From contig NZ_OY781616.1 of the NCBI RefSeq assembly GCF_963677005.1, positions 1,557,501 to 1,621,500 of the forward strand: a stretch of 64,000 bases of DNA, in the 5' to 3' direction. Positions within the stretch are counted from its first letter, which is position 1, and each line of letters opens with the position of its first letter. A program made the position numbers and the translations under genes. This DNA is from Maridesulfovibrio sp. (GTDB taxonomy: Bacteria > Desulfobacterota > Desulfovibrionia > Desulfovibrionales > Desulfovibrionaceae). Under the pieces are notes generated by a model. That model did not search any database. It saw only the letters and a list, made by a program, of their open reading frames with translations, and was not told the origin of the DNA. Of the stretch, positions 20,374 to 28,902 are shown piece by piece.

Positions 20374-21462
20374 ATGCGGGTAAAAACATTCAGGGGAAAG
20401 AGCACGGCGGCAGTCTTCGCCGAGATCAAGGCCGAATTCGGTGACGATGCCGTAATCCTCAGTAACAAGACCACCGAGGAAAACGGACGCAGAATCCATG
20501 AAATCATGGTCGGCGTGGACAAACCGGAATCCGAGGTCAAAACCGGGGATACCCGAGACGAAGTCATTGATGCCGCCATGGACAGTATCCCCGACTGGAA
20601 CCGGGAGTGGAATCAGATCAAGGGACACATGATGGCCCTGCTGAAACCGCAAATGAACATGAATCTCCTCGCTCCCCGCCAGCGTCTTGCACTTGAATAC
20701 CTTGAAAGGGAAGGAGTGGACAACAAGGTGATACTGGACCTGTTCCAGCAACTGCGCGGGAACAAATCCAAAGCCATTCTTCCCGAACTTGAAAAGATCG
20801 CCCCGGTCCGCCCTCTGGACGGCAATTTGTGGAAAGAGAAATTTCACGCCCTGGCAGGACCGCACGGAGCCGGAAAGACTTCAACTATAATCCGCCTTGC
20901 CCTCAAGGAAAAAAGGGAGAACCCGACAGCCCGCATCTGTCTTGCCTCCGCCGATCAGGGGCAGGGAAAGGGACGACTGGTACTGCGTCATTATGCCGAC
21001 CTTTCCGGACTGGATTTCAGGGAACTGGGCACCAGAGAGGATTTTGCAAGGCTGATCGGCGAAAGCCGGAATTTTGACAGGGTGTTTATAGACCTCCCCG
21101 GACTTGCCGCGAACGCAGAACTGGATGGCTGGCTCTCGGCATGCGGGATAAACGGACCCTGCGATCTGGCGGTGCACCTGGTCCTCAATCCCTACTATTC
21201 ACAGGCGCAATACTGTGCGTTTCTTAAAAAATACAAATCGGCAAAGCTGAAAAGCCTTATATGGACCAAGCTGGACGAGGCCTGCAATTACGGAGCACTG
21301 GTCAACACCGCATATGAAAGCGGTCTTCCGGTTTCACTGCTTTCCTACGGGTCCACCCTTAGAAACAGCATGAAACCGGCCTGCGAAAAAGATTTCTGGA
21401 GGCTTGTTTTCAAACATCAGCTTCCCTGCTCCGATCAGGAAGTTCTGGCCAGGGCGGTATGA
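20374..21462 (+). CDS. flhF: SRP-type GTPase FlhF, divergent G motifs
   Basis: 362 residues. The N-terminus M-R-V-K-T-F-R-G-K-S is typical of FlhF, which sets the position and number of polar flagella. The phosphate loop is G-P-H-G-A-G-K-T-S (about residues 165-173). The T-K-L-D-E-A motif is intact. Where FlhF normally has D-T-A-G-R, this protein reads D-L-P-G-L, an unusual switch region. It lies between flhA and flhG, so the assignment is firm, but GTP hydrolysis may be altered. Confidence 0.92.
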   Translation: MRVKTFRGKSTAAVFAEIKAEFGDDAVILSNKTTEENGRRIHEIMVGVDKPESEVKTGDTRDEVIDAAMDSIPDWNREWNQIKGHMMALLKPQMNMNLLAPRQRLALEYLEREGVDNKVILDLFQQLRGNKSKAILPELEKIAPVRPLDGNLWKEKFHALAGPHGAGKTSTIIRLALKEKRENPTARICLASADQGQGKGRLVLRHYADLSGLDFRELGTREDFARLIGESRNFDRVFIDLPGLAANAELDGWLSACGINGPCDLAVHLVLNPYYSQAQYCAFLKKYKSAKLKSLIWTKLDEACNYGALVNTAYESGLPVSLLSYGSTLRNSMKPACEKDFWRLVFKHQLPCSDQEVLARAV

Positions 21463-21572
21463 CCCGTATACGGCTTGTTTAAACAGTTTTAAATATAAAT
21501 TATGGCTCATTACTCGTTGCATAAATGTCGCTGTCAACGTAAACAGTAGAGATAAATAAACAGGTGATCCAA

Positions 21573-22400
21573 ATGAATTCCAATCTTCCCATGGTATTTT
21601 CAGTAACCTCCGGCAAGGGGGGCGTAGGCAAGACCAACATATCCGTTAACCTGGCCTGCAATCTCAGCCGCATGGGCAAAAAAGTAGTGCTGCTGGACGC
21701 GGACCTGGGACTGGCCAACGTAGATGTTCTTCTGGGCATAGCCCCGAAGCACAACCTGTTTCATCTGTTCCACGAAGGGACCGGAATCAGGGAAGTGCTG
21801 TACAGGACAGAATACGGATTCGATATTCTTCCCGCTTCGTCCGGAGTGAGTGACATGGTTTCACTGGATACAGGTCAGAAGCTGGAACTGCTGGAAGCAA
21901 TGGACCACCTGGACGAGGAAATTGATTACCTGATTGTCGACACCGGCGCGGGAATCAATGACAACGTTCTTTATTTCAACCTGGCGGTACAGGAAAGGCT
22001 GCTGGTACTCACCCCAGAGCCGACTTCTCTGACCGACGCCTACGCGCTGATCAAGGTCATGAAGCTGCATCACGGAGTTGACAGGTTCAAGGTTATGGTC
22101 AATATGGCGCCTGACATGAAATCGGCAAAGGAAGTTTTCAAGAAACTCTACATGGCCTGCGATCATTTTCTGAGCGGAGTCTCGTTGGACCTGGTCGGAG
22201 TCATTCCCCGTGATCCCAACATGAGGAAAGCTGTAATAAAACAGACTCCTCTGTGCACGATAGCTCCGTCGAGCCCGGCATGTATTCAGATTGCAGAAGC
22301 GGCCAAAAAAATAACCAAATGGAAAGCGACGTCCGAGCTAGATGGAAATATCAAGTTCTTCTGGAAAAAGCTTCTCTTCCAGGAACAGTCCGTGGCTTGA
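21573..22400 (+). CDS. flhG: MinD-like ATPase FlhG (FleN/YlxH)
   Basis: 275 residues from ATG 21573, preceded by AGGTGA; the upstream in-frame GTG 21564 is part of that site. The deviant Walker A motif K-G-G-V-G-K-T-N is near residue 16, and a D-T-G-A-G-I segment stands in the switch position. FlhG counters FlhF to limit flagellar number. Its 3' end overlaps fliA by 59 bp in another frame. Confidence 0.95.
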   Translation: MNSNLPMVFSVTSGKGGVGKTNISVNLACNLSRMGKKVVLLDADLGLANVDVLLGIAPKHNLFHLFHEGTGIREVLYRTEYGFDILPASSGVSDMVSLDTGQKLELLEAMDHLDEEIDYLIVDTGAGINDNVLYFNLAVQERLLVLTPEPTSLTDAYALIKVMKLHHGVDRFKVMVNMAPDMKSAKEVFKKLYMACDHFLSGVSLDLVGVIPRDPNMRKAVIKQTPLCTIAPSSPACIQIAEAAKKITKWKATSELDGNIKFFWKKLLFQEQSVA

Positions 22401-23133
22401 CCTTGAGTCAGGGGCTACCGATTGGGAAGATTTTTCACCCGCAGATCAGGAAGCTATTGTACGGCATTACTCACCGAAAATCCGTATCATAGCTCTCCGA
22501 ATGAAAAGCAAGCTGCCGCAGAATGTGGAGCTTGGAGAGTTGATCAGTGCCGGAAGTCTGGGGCTTGTAGAGTCGCTTGGCAAATTCAGACCCGATCTGA
22601 ATATAAAATTCGAGACGTATGCTGAAAGCCGGGTAAAAGGAGCCATGCTTGACGAGCTCCGGCGCATGGACTGGTTTTCACGAGGCCTGCGCCAGCGGGT
22701 CAAGACCATCGAGAGCTGCATAAGGGATCTGGAGCACGAAACAGGACAGACCCCGACAAGCGAACAGATTGAGGAGGCCTCGGGACTTTCGGCAAAGGAA
22801 GTCCAGCAGGGACTTGAGGCTCTCCAGAACCAGCTCTGTGTCAATCTCGACGCCTTCAATGACAATATTCCCAGCAATAAAGACACCGCCATGGACGATG
22901 AGCCTTTCCAGTCCGCACTGTTCAAGGAAACAGTGGACAAGGTGGCTGATCTGATTGATAATTTGACGCCAAGGGAAAAACTGGTATTATCGCTCTATTA
23001 CGGTGAGGAACTGAATATGAAGGAGACCTCGGAAGTAATGGAGATAACTGAGGGCAGGGTTTCCCAGCTACACTCGCAGGCACTAAAAAAATTGAGACAA
23101 ATGTTCCAGGATAAATACAATTCGGAACCTTAA
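22342..23133 (+). CDS. fliA: Flagellar sigma factor FliA (sigma-28)
   Basis: 263 residues with sigma-70 region 2 (D-L-N-I-K-F-E-T-Y-A-E-S-R-V-K-G-A), region 3, and a region 4 helix-turn-helix near the end (L-N-M-K-E-T-S-E-V-M-E-I). It transcribes late flagellar and chemotaxis genes. ATG 22342 is the first start in the frame and lies inside flhG. The ribosome-binding site is poor, so the true start could be a later codon. Confidence 0.95.
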   Translation: MEISSSSGKSFSSRNSPWLDLESGATDWEDFSPADQEAIVRHYSPKIRIIALRMKSKLPQNVELGELISAGSLGLVESLGKFRPDLNIKFETYAESRVKGAMLDELRRMDWFSRGLRQRVKTIESCIRDLEHETGQTPTSEQIEEASGLSAKEVQQGLEALQNQLCVNLDAFNDNIPSNKDTAMDDEPFQSALFKETVDKVADLIDNLTPREKLVLSLYYGEELNMKETSEVMEITEGRVSQLHSQALKKLRQMFQDKYNSEP

Positions 23134-23143
23134 GGAGAAATAA

Positions 23144-23527
23144 ATGGCCATTGATTACTCTATGAAAGTTCTTGTTGTGGATGACTTCGCAACCATGCGT
23201 CGTATTATCAAAAACATCCTCCGCCAGATTGGCTTCACAAACATAGTGGAAGCCGATGACGGAACAACAGCATGGGAAGCTCTCAACAAGGACGACAGTA
23301 TTCAGTTCATCGTTTCCGACTGGAACATGCCCCAGATGACCGGAATTGAACTTCTGCGCAAAGTAAGGGCCAGCGAAGAATTTGCGGACATCCCTTTCCT
23401 CATGGTCACCGCTGAAGCACAGCAGGAAAACATCATTGAGGCAGTTCAGGCCAAGGTTTCAAACTACATTGTAAAACCGTTCACACCTGACACTCTCGGC
23501 CAGAAAATCAACAAAATTTTCGAATAG
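23144..23527 (+). CDS. cheY: Chemotaxis response regulator CheY
   Basis: 127 residues, a lone receiver domain. The acidic pair lies in V-V-D-D near residues 11-14, the phosphoacceptor Asp in V-S-D-W-N-M-P, Thr in V-T-A-E and Lys in V-K-P-F. Phospho-CheY binds the motor switch. AAGGAG precedes ATG. It is the last gene of the fliR-cheY operon, with a terminator directly after. Confidence 0.96.
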   Translation: MAIDYSMKVLVVDDFATMRRIIKNILRQIGFTNIVEADDGTTAWEALNKDDSIQFIVSDWNMPQMTGIELLRKVRASEEFADIPFLMVTAEAQQENIIEAVQAKVSNYIVKPFTPDTLGQKINKIFE

Positions 23528-23533
23528 AGTATG

Positions 23534-23572
23534 AAAACCGGGTGGGCACCTCCATATGCCTGCCCGGTTTTT
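23534..23572 (+). terminator. Intrinsic terminator closing the fliR-cheY operon
   Basis: AAAACCGGGTGGGCA paired with TGCCCGGTTTTT around a 12-base loop. Confidence 0.9.
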
Positions 23573-23643
23573 CAGACGTATACATAATCAAACTTCACAG
23601 GCCGGAAACAGCTCAGGCGGCACAATGTCACAGGGTTGAATGA

Positions 23644-24342
23644 ATGATCTTCCTCGCGGTAAGCGATAACGATGATTCCGGGGAAGAAATAACTTCTTCG
23701 GCAGCAGCGAACAAGGCAACCCAGAAGGTTGAGCTGGACCTTGATGACGCCCCATTTCTGGAAGACGAAGACGAAGAGGAGGAAATTCCGGAAGAAGAAC
23801 CGGAAGAACTCCCGCAGCTCGAAGCCGAACCGGCCCCCAAAAAATCCAAGACCAAACTTTTTGTACTGATCGGAATCGGGGTCATAATCCTGCTGCTCAG
23901 TGCAATCCTTATAAAACTGTTCCTGTTCAGCGACGCTACGCCACCGCCGAAACAGGAAACACCCATCGAAGAACCCCTCGAACAAACCGCGGAAGAAATT
24001 CCGGCCGAAGCACCGCCACCGCCCCCGGAAGAACCGGGTGTTACCCTGTTGCGCATGGAGCCGTTCTGGGTCGAACAAAGGGACAAGAAAAGCAATATAC
24101 GGTTCCTTATAGCACGCTTTGCCCTGACCACAACAGACCCGCAGGTTGTTGCCGAATACGGACGCAAAACCCTGACCCTGCGCGATGCCGTCTATTTTTA
24201 CCTTAAAAATAAAGATTTGCAGTTTCTGTCCGATAAGAAAAACGTGGAGACATTGAAAAAGGACCTGCTCATGGTTATCAACCAATACATAGTAGCGGGT
24301 CAGTTCGATGAAATCCTGTTTGAGCAATATCTTGTGAGGTAA
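23644..24342 (+). CDS. fliL: FliL-like flagellar basal-body-associated protein with acidic N-terminus
   Basis: 232 residues. A very acidic cytoplasmic tail (residues about 20-65, runs of Glu and Asp) precedes one membrane segment (about 74-94). A Pro/Glu-rich linker and a ~100-residue periplasmic domain with the FliL layout follow, including the ending that describes a stomatin-like helix (F-D-E-I-L-F-E-Q-Y-L). FliL stabilises stator-motor contact. The long acidic tail is not typical. It stands just after the flagellar operon terminator. Confidence 0.75.
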   Translation: MIFLAVSDNDDSGEEITSSAAANKATQKVELDLDDAPFLEDEDEEEEIPEEEPEELPQLEAEPAPKKSKTKLFVLIGIGVIILLLSAILIKLFLFSDATPPPKQETPIEEPLEQTAEEIPAEAPPPPPEEPGVTLLRMEPFWVEQRDKKSNIRFLIARFALTTTDPQVVAEYGRKTLTLRDAVYFYLKNKDLQFLSDKKNVETLKKDLLMVINQYIVAGQFDEILFEQYLVR

Positions 24343-24348
24343 AAAATA

Positions 24349-24672
24349 ATGCCCGGCACAATAGATATGCCACTGATCATCTCCCAGTTGGCAAATGTAC
24401 AGAAAATATCCAACTCGGAAGTGACCAAAGCCCAGATGCAGCAGTCACTGATGATCAACCCTGCCGAACAGGAAAAGAACAAAGAAGCACAGAAGCAGAT
24501 TCAGCATATTGAAAAAGACGAAGGCTCGCAGTCCGTCAATGAAGATGGTGGCGGAAATGCCGAACAACATGCTTCCCCCCGGAAAAGGAAAAGAGACACC
24601 CCGGAAGAGGAACCCAAAAAAGAGGCAAAGCCCTCTCCCTGGTCCGGCAACATCATCAATGTAAAAATATAG
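24349..24672 (+). CDS. Unknown small hydrophilic protein downstream of FliL-like gene
   Basis: 107 residues, Gln/Glu/Lys-rich, no signal peptide or membrane segment, disordered second half with a basic cluster (K-R-K-R). GTGAGG serves as ribosome-binding site, and the gene starts 6 bp after the FliL-like gene, so it is in the same operon. I do not recognise the family. Its position suggests an accessory role in motility, but only the context supports this. Confidence 0.7.
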   Translation: MPGTIDMPLIISQLANVQKISNSEVTKAQMQQSLMINPAEQEKNKEAQKQIQHIEKDEGSQSVNEDGGGNAEQHASPRKRKRDTPEEEPKKEAKPSPWSGNIINVKI

Positions 24673-24836
24673 TCGGCAACAGCCTGTTAACGGCCATTTC
24701 CAGAAATATTCCTATCTTGCCCCCTTCACCTGCCTGACAAATACAAAACAGCCTCTCTTGCGTGTTGCCCAAAACGGACAAACAGGGCAAAATACTTAAA
24801 AAAAAGCCCAACCAGCAACACCGGAATTTCAAAAAA

Positions 24837-25247
24837 ATGACTGTATTTCTATTGGTTTTCTTTTCCGTTACTGAAATAATCCTGCTTATAGCCATCATTT
24901 TTTTCTTCATGAGACTCAGGAAATCAGAAGAACTGGTCACCCAGCTACAAAGCAAGCAGCAGGAATTCATCAACAAGCTGCACTTCAATGCCCAGTTGGA
25001 AACAGAATTGATGAATACCTTTGAAGAAAGGCAGGAAGAACTGGCCAGCCTGGACAGGCAACTCGACCAGAAAACTAAAAAACTCCATAAGATACTCGCA
25101 CAGGCCGAAGAATTTTCCCGCTCACCACAGTTCCTGCGGCAGATCATCCTTACCGGACACAAAGAAGGAAAACCGGTCAGCAGGCTGGCAAAGGCGACCG
25201 GGCTTTCCATTGAAGAAGTCGAAATGATTATCGATCAGCACGGATAA
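24837..25247 (+). CDS. Unknown membrane-anchored coiled-coil protein (DUF2802-like end)
   Basis: 136 residues from ATG 24837; an in-frame TTG at 24762 would add a basic 25-residue stretch. There is one N-terminal membrane segment, a coiled coil (about 30-90), and a C-terminal helix pair (V-S-R-L-A-K-A-T-G-L-S-x-E-E-V). The ending resembles the helix-turn-helix-like tail of DUF2802 proteins, which are often encoded next to flagellar genes. It may continue the FliL-like operon. Function unknown. Confidence 0.65.
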   Translation: MTVFLLVFFSVTEIILLIAIIFFFMRLRKSEELVTQLQSKQQEFINKLHFNAQLETELMNTFEERQEELASLDRQLDQKTKKLHKILAQAEEFSRSPQFLRQIILTGHKEGKPVSRLAKATGLSIEEVEMIIDQHG

Positions 25248-25320
25248 TATGGCTCCGACGGCCCTGCCGGGGGCCTTAAACCCTTTTGACAAATATGGTT
25301 ATTTACTTAGTTACGCAAAA

Positions 25321-25505
25321 CTTTTGATCACAGCAATTGCTTTCAAGATAACAAATTGAAACTATTAGGGATTCCAAAGGCCCAGCAGCCATTAGGCGAG
25401 AAGCTTCGCTTCGAGTCTTAGGGATGTGGAGAGCAGAGATGACTTAGTTCCTGTGGCCGCCGGAGGCGAAATCAGATCGTCAAAAAGCGCGAAGCGCATC
25501 AAATT
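25321..25505 (+). repeat. Intergenic composite repeat, copy 2
   Basis: Left arm 25321-25373, centre 25374-25456 bounded by CCAAAGG (25374-25380) and CCTGTGG (25450-25456), right arm to 25505 containing GCGCGAAGCGC. The arms are the reverse complement of copy 1 (10622-10804). The centre, with hairpin GAGAAGC-TTC-GCTTCGAG, is in the same orientation as copy 1. It occupies nearly all of the 268-base gap between convergent genes. Confidence 0.85.
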
Positions 25506-25515
25506 TCGCCCCCCT

Positions 25516-26346
25516 TTATGCGGACAGCAGTTCCGCCAGAAAACCGCCTGAACTCTGCGCGGGTATCTTCTCCGCACCGATGAATTCCGGAAAACAGTGC
25601 TTGAAATGCACTCCGAGCAGGGTTCTGATATTTGCGTCATCGGCCAGCAGCTTGAATGAACATCCGGGTTTTTTGTACATCATGCGATAACGGACCGGTA
25701 CTGCCGGAGGGACATCCATGGACAAAAGGAGTTCGTAAAAGGAGGTTTCCGGTTCATCCGGCTCTTTTATCTTCAAGACAATTTCCACATTCAGGGCGGA
25801 CGGCACAAGCCATGGCATGTAGTAAAGACGTGATGAACGCAGAACGGAGTTCAGGTCGGCAACGCAGCGCTGGGTTTCAAAAAACAGGACAGTCGAATCT
25901 CTATCCGCCTCCAGCAACTCCAGCATGAGTTTCATGCGGCCATCAGCATCAAGTTCCTTACGGGCAGAGAGTTCTTCAAAAACAGCCCTTGCGCGGGACT
26001 GGAAGGCTGCTCTGGTGCGCACAAAATTACGAGTTGCATCAACAGGGCTGATGTACCTGCCCTGCTCGTTGAAATCATCCGGACCGACTTCCTTTAAAAC
26101 AATATCAGGATAAAGCTGCAGAACCACAAAAGTGAGCACATCTCCGGGAGCCGGAGAGGTCGCAATGCTGGCAAGCAGCAATAATTCGTCAATCTGAACC
26201 CACCCCAGCCCGGATTGTTCCCAGCGAAGCAGGGTACCCTGAACTATTTCTCCGACCTTATATTTCTTGCGGAACTTTGCCGATCGTTCTGAAGCCCCGC
26301 CACCGCCGGACTGAAACTTGCCTCCGCCATATCTGGAAATGCGCAT
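25516..26346 (-). CDS. Unknown protein cotranscribed with a chemoreceptor
   Basis: 276 residues, no signal peptide or membrane segment. The N-terminus is Gly/Ser-rich and basic (first 25 residues), followed by a small beta domain (V-G-E-I-V-Q-G-T-L-L-R) and an alpha/beta C-terminal half. ATG 26346 lies 2 bp behind the chemoreceptor stop codon, so the two form an operon. The beta segment plus the hydrophobic C-terminal half is loosely like proteins with FliK-type ends, but I would not assign a family. Confidence 0.7.
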   Translation of the reverse strand: MRISRYGGGKFQSGGGGASERSAKFRKKYKVGEIVQGTLLRWEQSGLGWVQIDELLLLASIATSPAPGDVLTFVVLQLYPDIVLKEVGPDDFNEQGRYISPVDATRNFVRTRAAFQSRARAVFEELSARKELDADGRMKLMLELLEADRDSTVLFFETQRCVADLNSVLRSSRLYYMPWLVPSALNVEIVLKIKEPDEPETSFYELLLSMDVPPAVPVRYRMMYKKPGCSFKLLADDANIRTLLGVHFKHCFPEFIGAEKIPAQSSGGFLAELLSA

Positions 26347-26348
26347 GA

Positions 26349-28481
26349 TCAGCCCTTATCAACCTTGAATGCGGCCACTTCCTCTTCAAGCAGTGAAACG
26401 GAATTCGAGAGTTGCTCAGTGATGGAAATAAAATCCACAAGAGCATCTTTTGTCTGGATGGAAGTCTCCGAAAGCTGGATCATGGCCATGCTTATCTGCT
26501 CCGCACCTTCGCTCTGGTTCTGCATACCTTCGTTGACCGACTCAAACTGCGGACTGAGTGAACGAACCTGATCGACAACACCGGAAATACCGCTGCCGAG
26601 AGTGTCCACATTGCTCACCCCGTTTTCAACCTGCTGTCTGAATTTATCCATCTCCATCACTCCGGACGAAACGGCAGAGAGCATTTCGGAAACAATCTTC
26701 TCGATATCAAGGGTGGACATGGCCGTCTGATCCGCAAGCCGCCTTATCTCCCTGGCTACAACAGAAAAGCCCTGCCCGAACTCACCTGCTTTTTCAGCCT
26801 CAATAGCGGCATTGAGGGAAAGCAGGTTAATCTGTTCGGAAATCTTTGAAATGGAGGATACCACCTTGCTGATATTCGCGGCCTTGGAGTTGATTACTGA
26901 CAGTTTGGTGAATATTCCACCGGAAGCATCGCGCATGGCGTCCATGGTCTGCCCCATTACACTCAAATCACGCATGCCCTGCGCCGCGAGATCTCCGGTG
27001 GAAACGGCTACCTGAGTCGACTCGTTCATGGTTCGGGCCAGTTCCTGTGAAGTTGCGGAAATCTCCCGTGATGTACTCCCCAGTTCCTGTGTAGCCGCAG
27101 CCTGATTTTCAACCGCAGCTTCAAGCTGGCTGATAGCGCTTCCGAGCTTCAATGCAGAACCGGTAACCTGATCACCGGACACCTGCACCTGGCTGACCAG
27201 TGAATTTAGGGTATTGAGCATGGTGTGGATTGATTTCACCAATTGATCGACCTCGTCAAATCCCTTCTCCCCTTCAGTTCCGAATGATTCTACCACCCGT
27301 TTAAGATGGCCCTTGTCCGTTGCCGAGGAAAAGACCTTGCGAGCTTTGCGCAGATCGCCCTGCGAGACATAAAAGGCCGCCTTTGATACACTGCGGATAG
27401 GCTGACAGATACGCCTGATGAGGTAGTAAATCACCCAGATGGTCAGGATTAGAACAACAAGGCTGATAATCGCCTGTTTGCTTATGAGTTCGGATACGGG
27501 GGCGTATATTTCTGCAACAGGAACGGTTGACGCAACATACCAGCCCAGAGGAGCAAAATACCGGACATAGGACTGTCTCTCCACTTCCTCCCCATCCCTG
27601 CGGCGTACACGGTAATCAAGTTTCCATTCACCAAGCTTACCGATTTCCTTCAGGTCGTGGATAACTGTTTTACCGGTATTGAGGTTTATGTTCTGACCGA
27701 AATTCTGGGCAGCACCGAGCGGAGGCACAAGAACATTCTTGTGATCATCAAAAATGAACAGCCTTCCCGTGTCTGCAAGGCGTATCTTGCTGAATCCTTT
27801 GCGCAGGTCATCAATAAGCCCCTGCTTCTGGCTGTTTACCGAGGCTTCTATATCATCCACATAAGTACCGGTACCGATGACCCAGTTCCACTGCGGAAAG
27901 CCCTTCATATAAAGAATCTTGGGAACAGGATTGGAATCGCCAAGACGCGTCCACCACAAATGAACATACCCCCCTCCCTCACGGGTAGCCTTGCGGACCA
28001 TATCGGGACCGAATGCATAACCGTTCTTGTCCACTGCATCATAAAGGACATGGCCCTCTATGGAGCGGTCCGGATGAGCAAGGGACTTGAGCTTCTCGGT
28101 ATATATGAAAAAATAGTCATTGTTAAAAAAACGGGTGGTCCGGGCGAGATTGTAGGCGGCCTCCTTGGCATCGTGCTCGGATAGTCTGCCCGCCTTGTAC
28201 AGACCATACAGGGAATCAAGTTCCGAGATGAAAATATCCATCGCATCCTTTATGGCCTGTTTGCGATCAGCGTAAGCATGTTCCCGGTATCTTTCTATGG
28301 CCTGACTGCCTTCCTGCAGGTAAAGAAGCCCCATCCGAATGGTGTTGCGCGCTGTGCGCCCCTGGGCAGTAACATTGTCTTCCCTCAGCGAAGTGCTGAT
28401 AAACAGCAGGGTAACAAGAGAGGAAACAACCACAACAGCTGCGACAATATATGAAATTCTGGTGCTGATAGACCGGAACAT
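26349..28481 (-). CDS. Methyl-accepting chemotaxis protein with dCache sensor
   Basis: 710 residues: membrane segment about 12-32, a ~300-residue periplasmic double-Cache region (W-N-W-V-I-G-T-G-T-Y and G-W-Y-V-A-S-T-V-P each mark a Cache unit), second membrane segment about 338-360, HAMP, then the signalling helices. The tip includes E-I-R-R-L-A-D-Q-T. It senses small ligands outside the cytoplasmic membrane and signals to CheA. AGGAG precedes ATG 28481. Ligand unknown. Confidence 0.93.
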   Translation of the reverse strand: MFRSISTRISYIVAAVVVVSSLVTLLFISTSLREDNVTAQGRTARNTIRMGLLYLQEGSQAIERYREHAYADRKQAIKDAMDIFISELDSLYGLYKAGRLSEHDAKEAAYNLARTTRFFNNDYFFIYTEKLKSLAHPDRSIEGHVLYDAVDKNGYAFGPDMVRKATREGGGYVHLWWTRLGDSNPVPKILYMKGFPQWNWVIGTGTYVDDIEASVNSQKQGLIDDLRKGFSKIRLADTGRLFIFDDHKNVLVPPLGAAQNFGQNINLNTGKTVIHDLKEIGKLGEWKLDYRVRRRDGEEVERQSYVRYFAPLGWYVASTVPVAEIYAPVSELISKQAIISLVVLILTIWVIYYLIRRICQPIRSVSKAAFYVSQGDLRKARKVFSSATDKGHLKRVVESFGTEGEKGFDEVDQLVKSIHTMLNTLNSLVSQVQVSGDQVTGSALKLGSAISQLEAAVENQAAATQELGSTSREISATSQELARTMNESTQVAVSTGDLAAQGMRDLSVMGQTMDAMRDASGGIFTKLSVINSKAANISKVVSSISKISEQINLLSLNAAIEAEKAGEFGQGFSVVAREIRRLADQTAMSTLDIEKIVSEMLSAVSSGVMEMDKFRQQVENGVSNVDTLGSGISGVVDQVRSLSPQFESVNEGMQNQSEGAEQISMAMIQLSETSIQTKDALVDFISITEQLSNSVSLLEEEVAAFKVDKG

Positions 28482-28680
28482 GCATTACTCCTTGAATCGA
28501 TATAACCGAAAGCGACTTTGACACCCTTGTGGACAGCAGGTTGGATTAATGCATTAGCGGCTCAAATCCGAATTCCCCGGTCCTTAGTGCCGATTATATT
28601 TACCCCGGAACAGCACGGAGTCAAGCACGTCTCCAACCCGGACCGTCTTTCCCGGCGTATTTACTGCATAGTGCCAAAAA

Positions 28681-28870
28681 AAGCCCGCCGAAGGCGGGCT
28701 CAGATTGATGGCAAAGTCAAAAGATCAGACGGCTGAGAATGTGCCGGATGCAAGACGCAAGAAAAAGCATGGAACGAAGCGTATATAGACATACGTGAGT
28801 TTCATGCTTTTTCGCAGCAACGCAGCAGATGGTGCGTTATCAGCTGTCTGAGCCCGCCAGAGGCGGGCTG
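28681..28870. repeat. Long nested palindromic element
   Basis: An AGCCCGCC-GAA-GGCGGGCT hairpin (28682-28700) and its inverted partner CTGAGCCCGCC-AGA-GGCGGGCT (28849-28869) flank a second palindrome. In the inner one GAAAAAGCATG...CATGCTTTTTC (about 28761-28813) encloses CGTATATAGACATACG. Elements with this AAAAAGC-CGTA core are recurrent in intergenic DNA of Desulfovibrio-type genomes as I recall them. It fills most of the 421-base gap 28482-28902, downstream of lpxC and upstream of the chemoreceptor. Confidence 0.75.
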
Positions 28871-28902
28871 TAAGCTTGTATAGTCAAAACCGGGGAAAAA
28901 AT

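Noticed and set aside
23572..24327. 251-codon minus-strand frame rich in Phe
   Set aside because: Mirror of the Glu/Asp-rich FliL-like gene (GAA/GAG reads as TTC/CTC).
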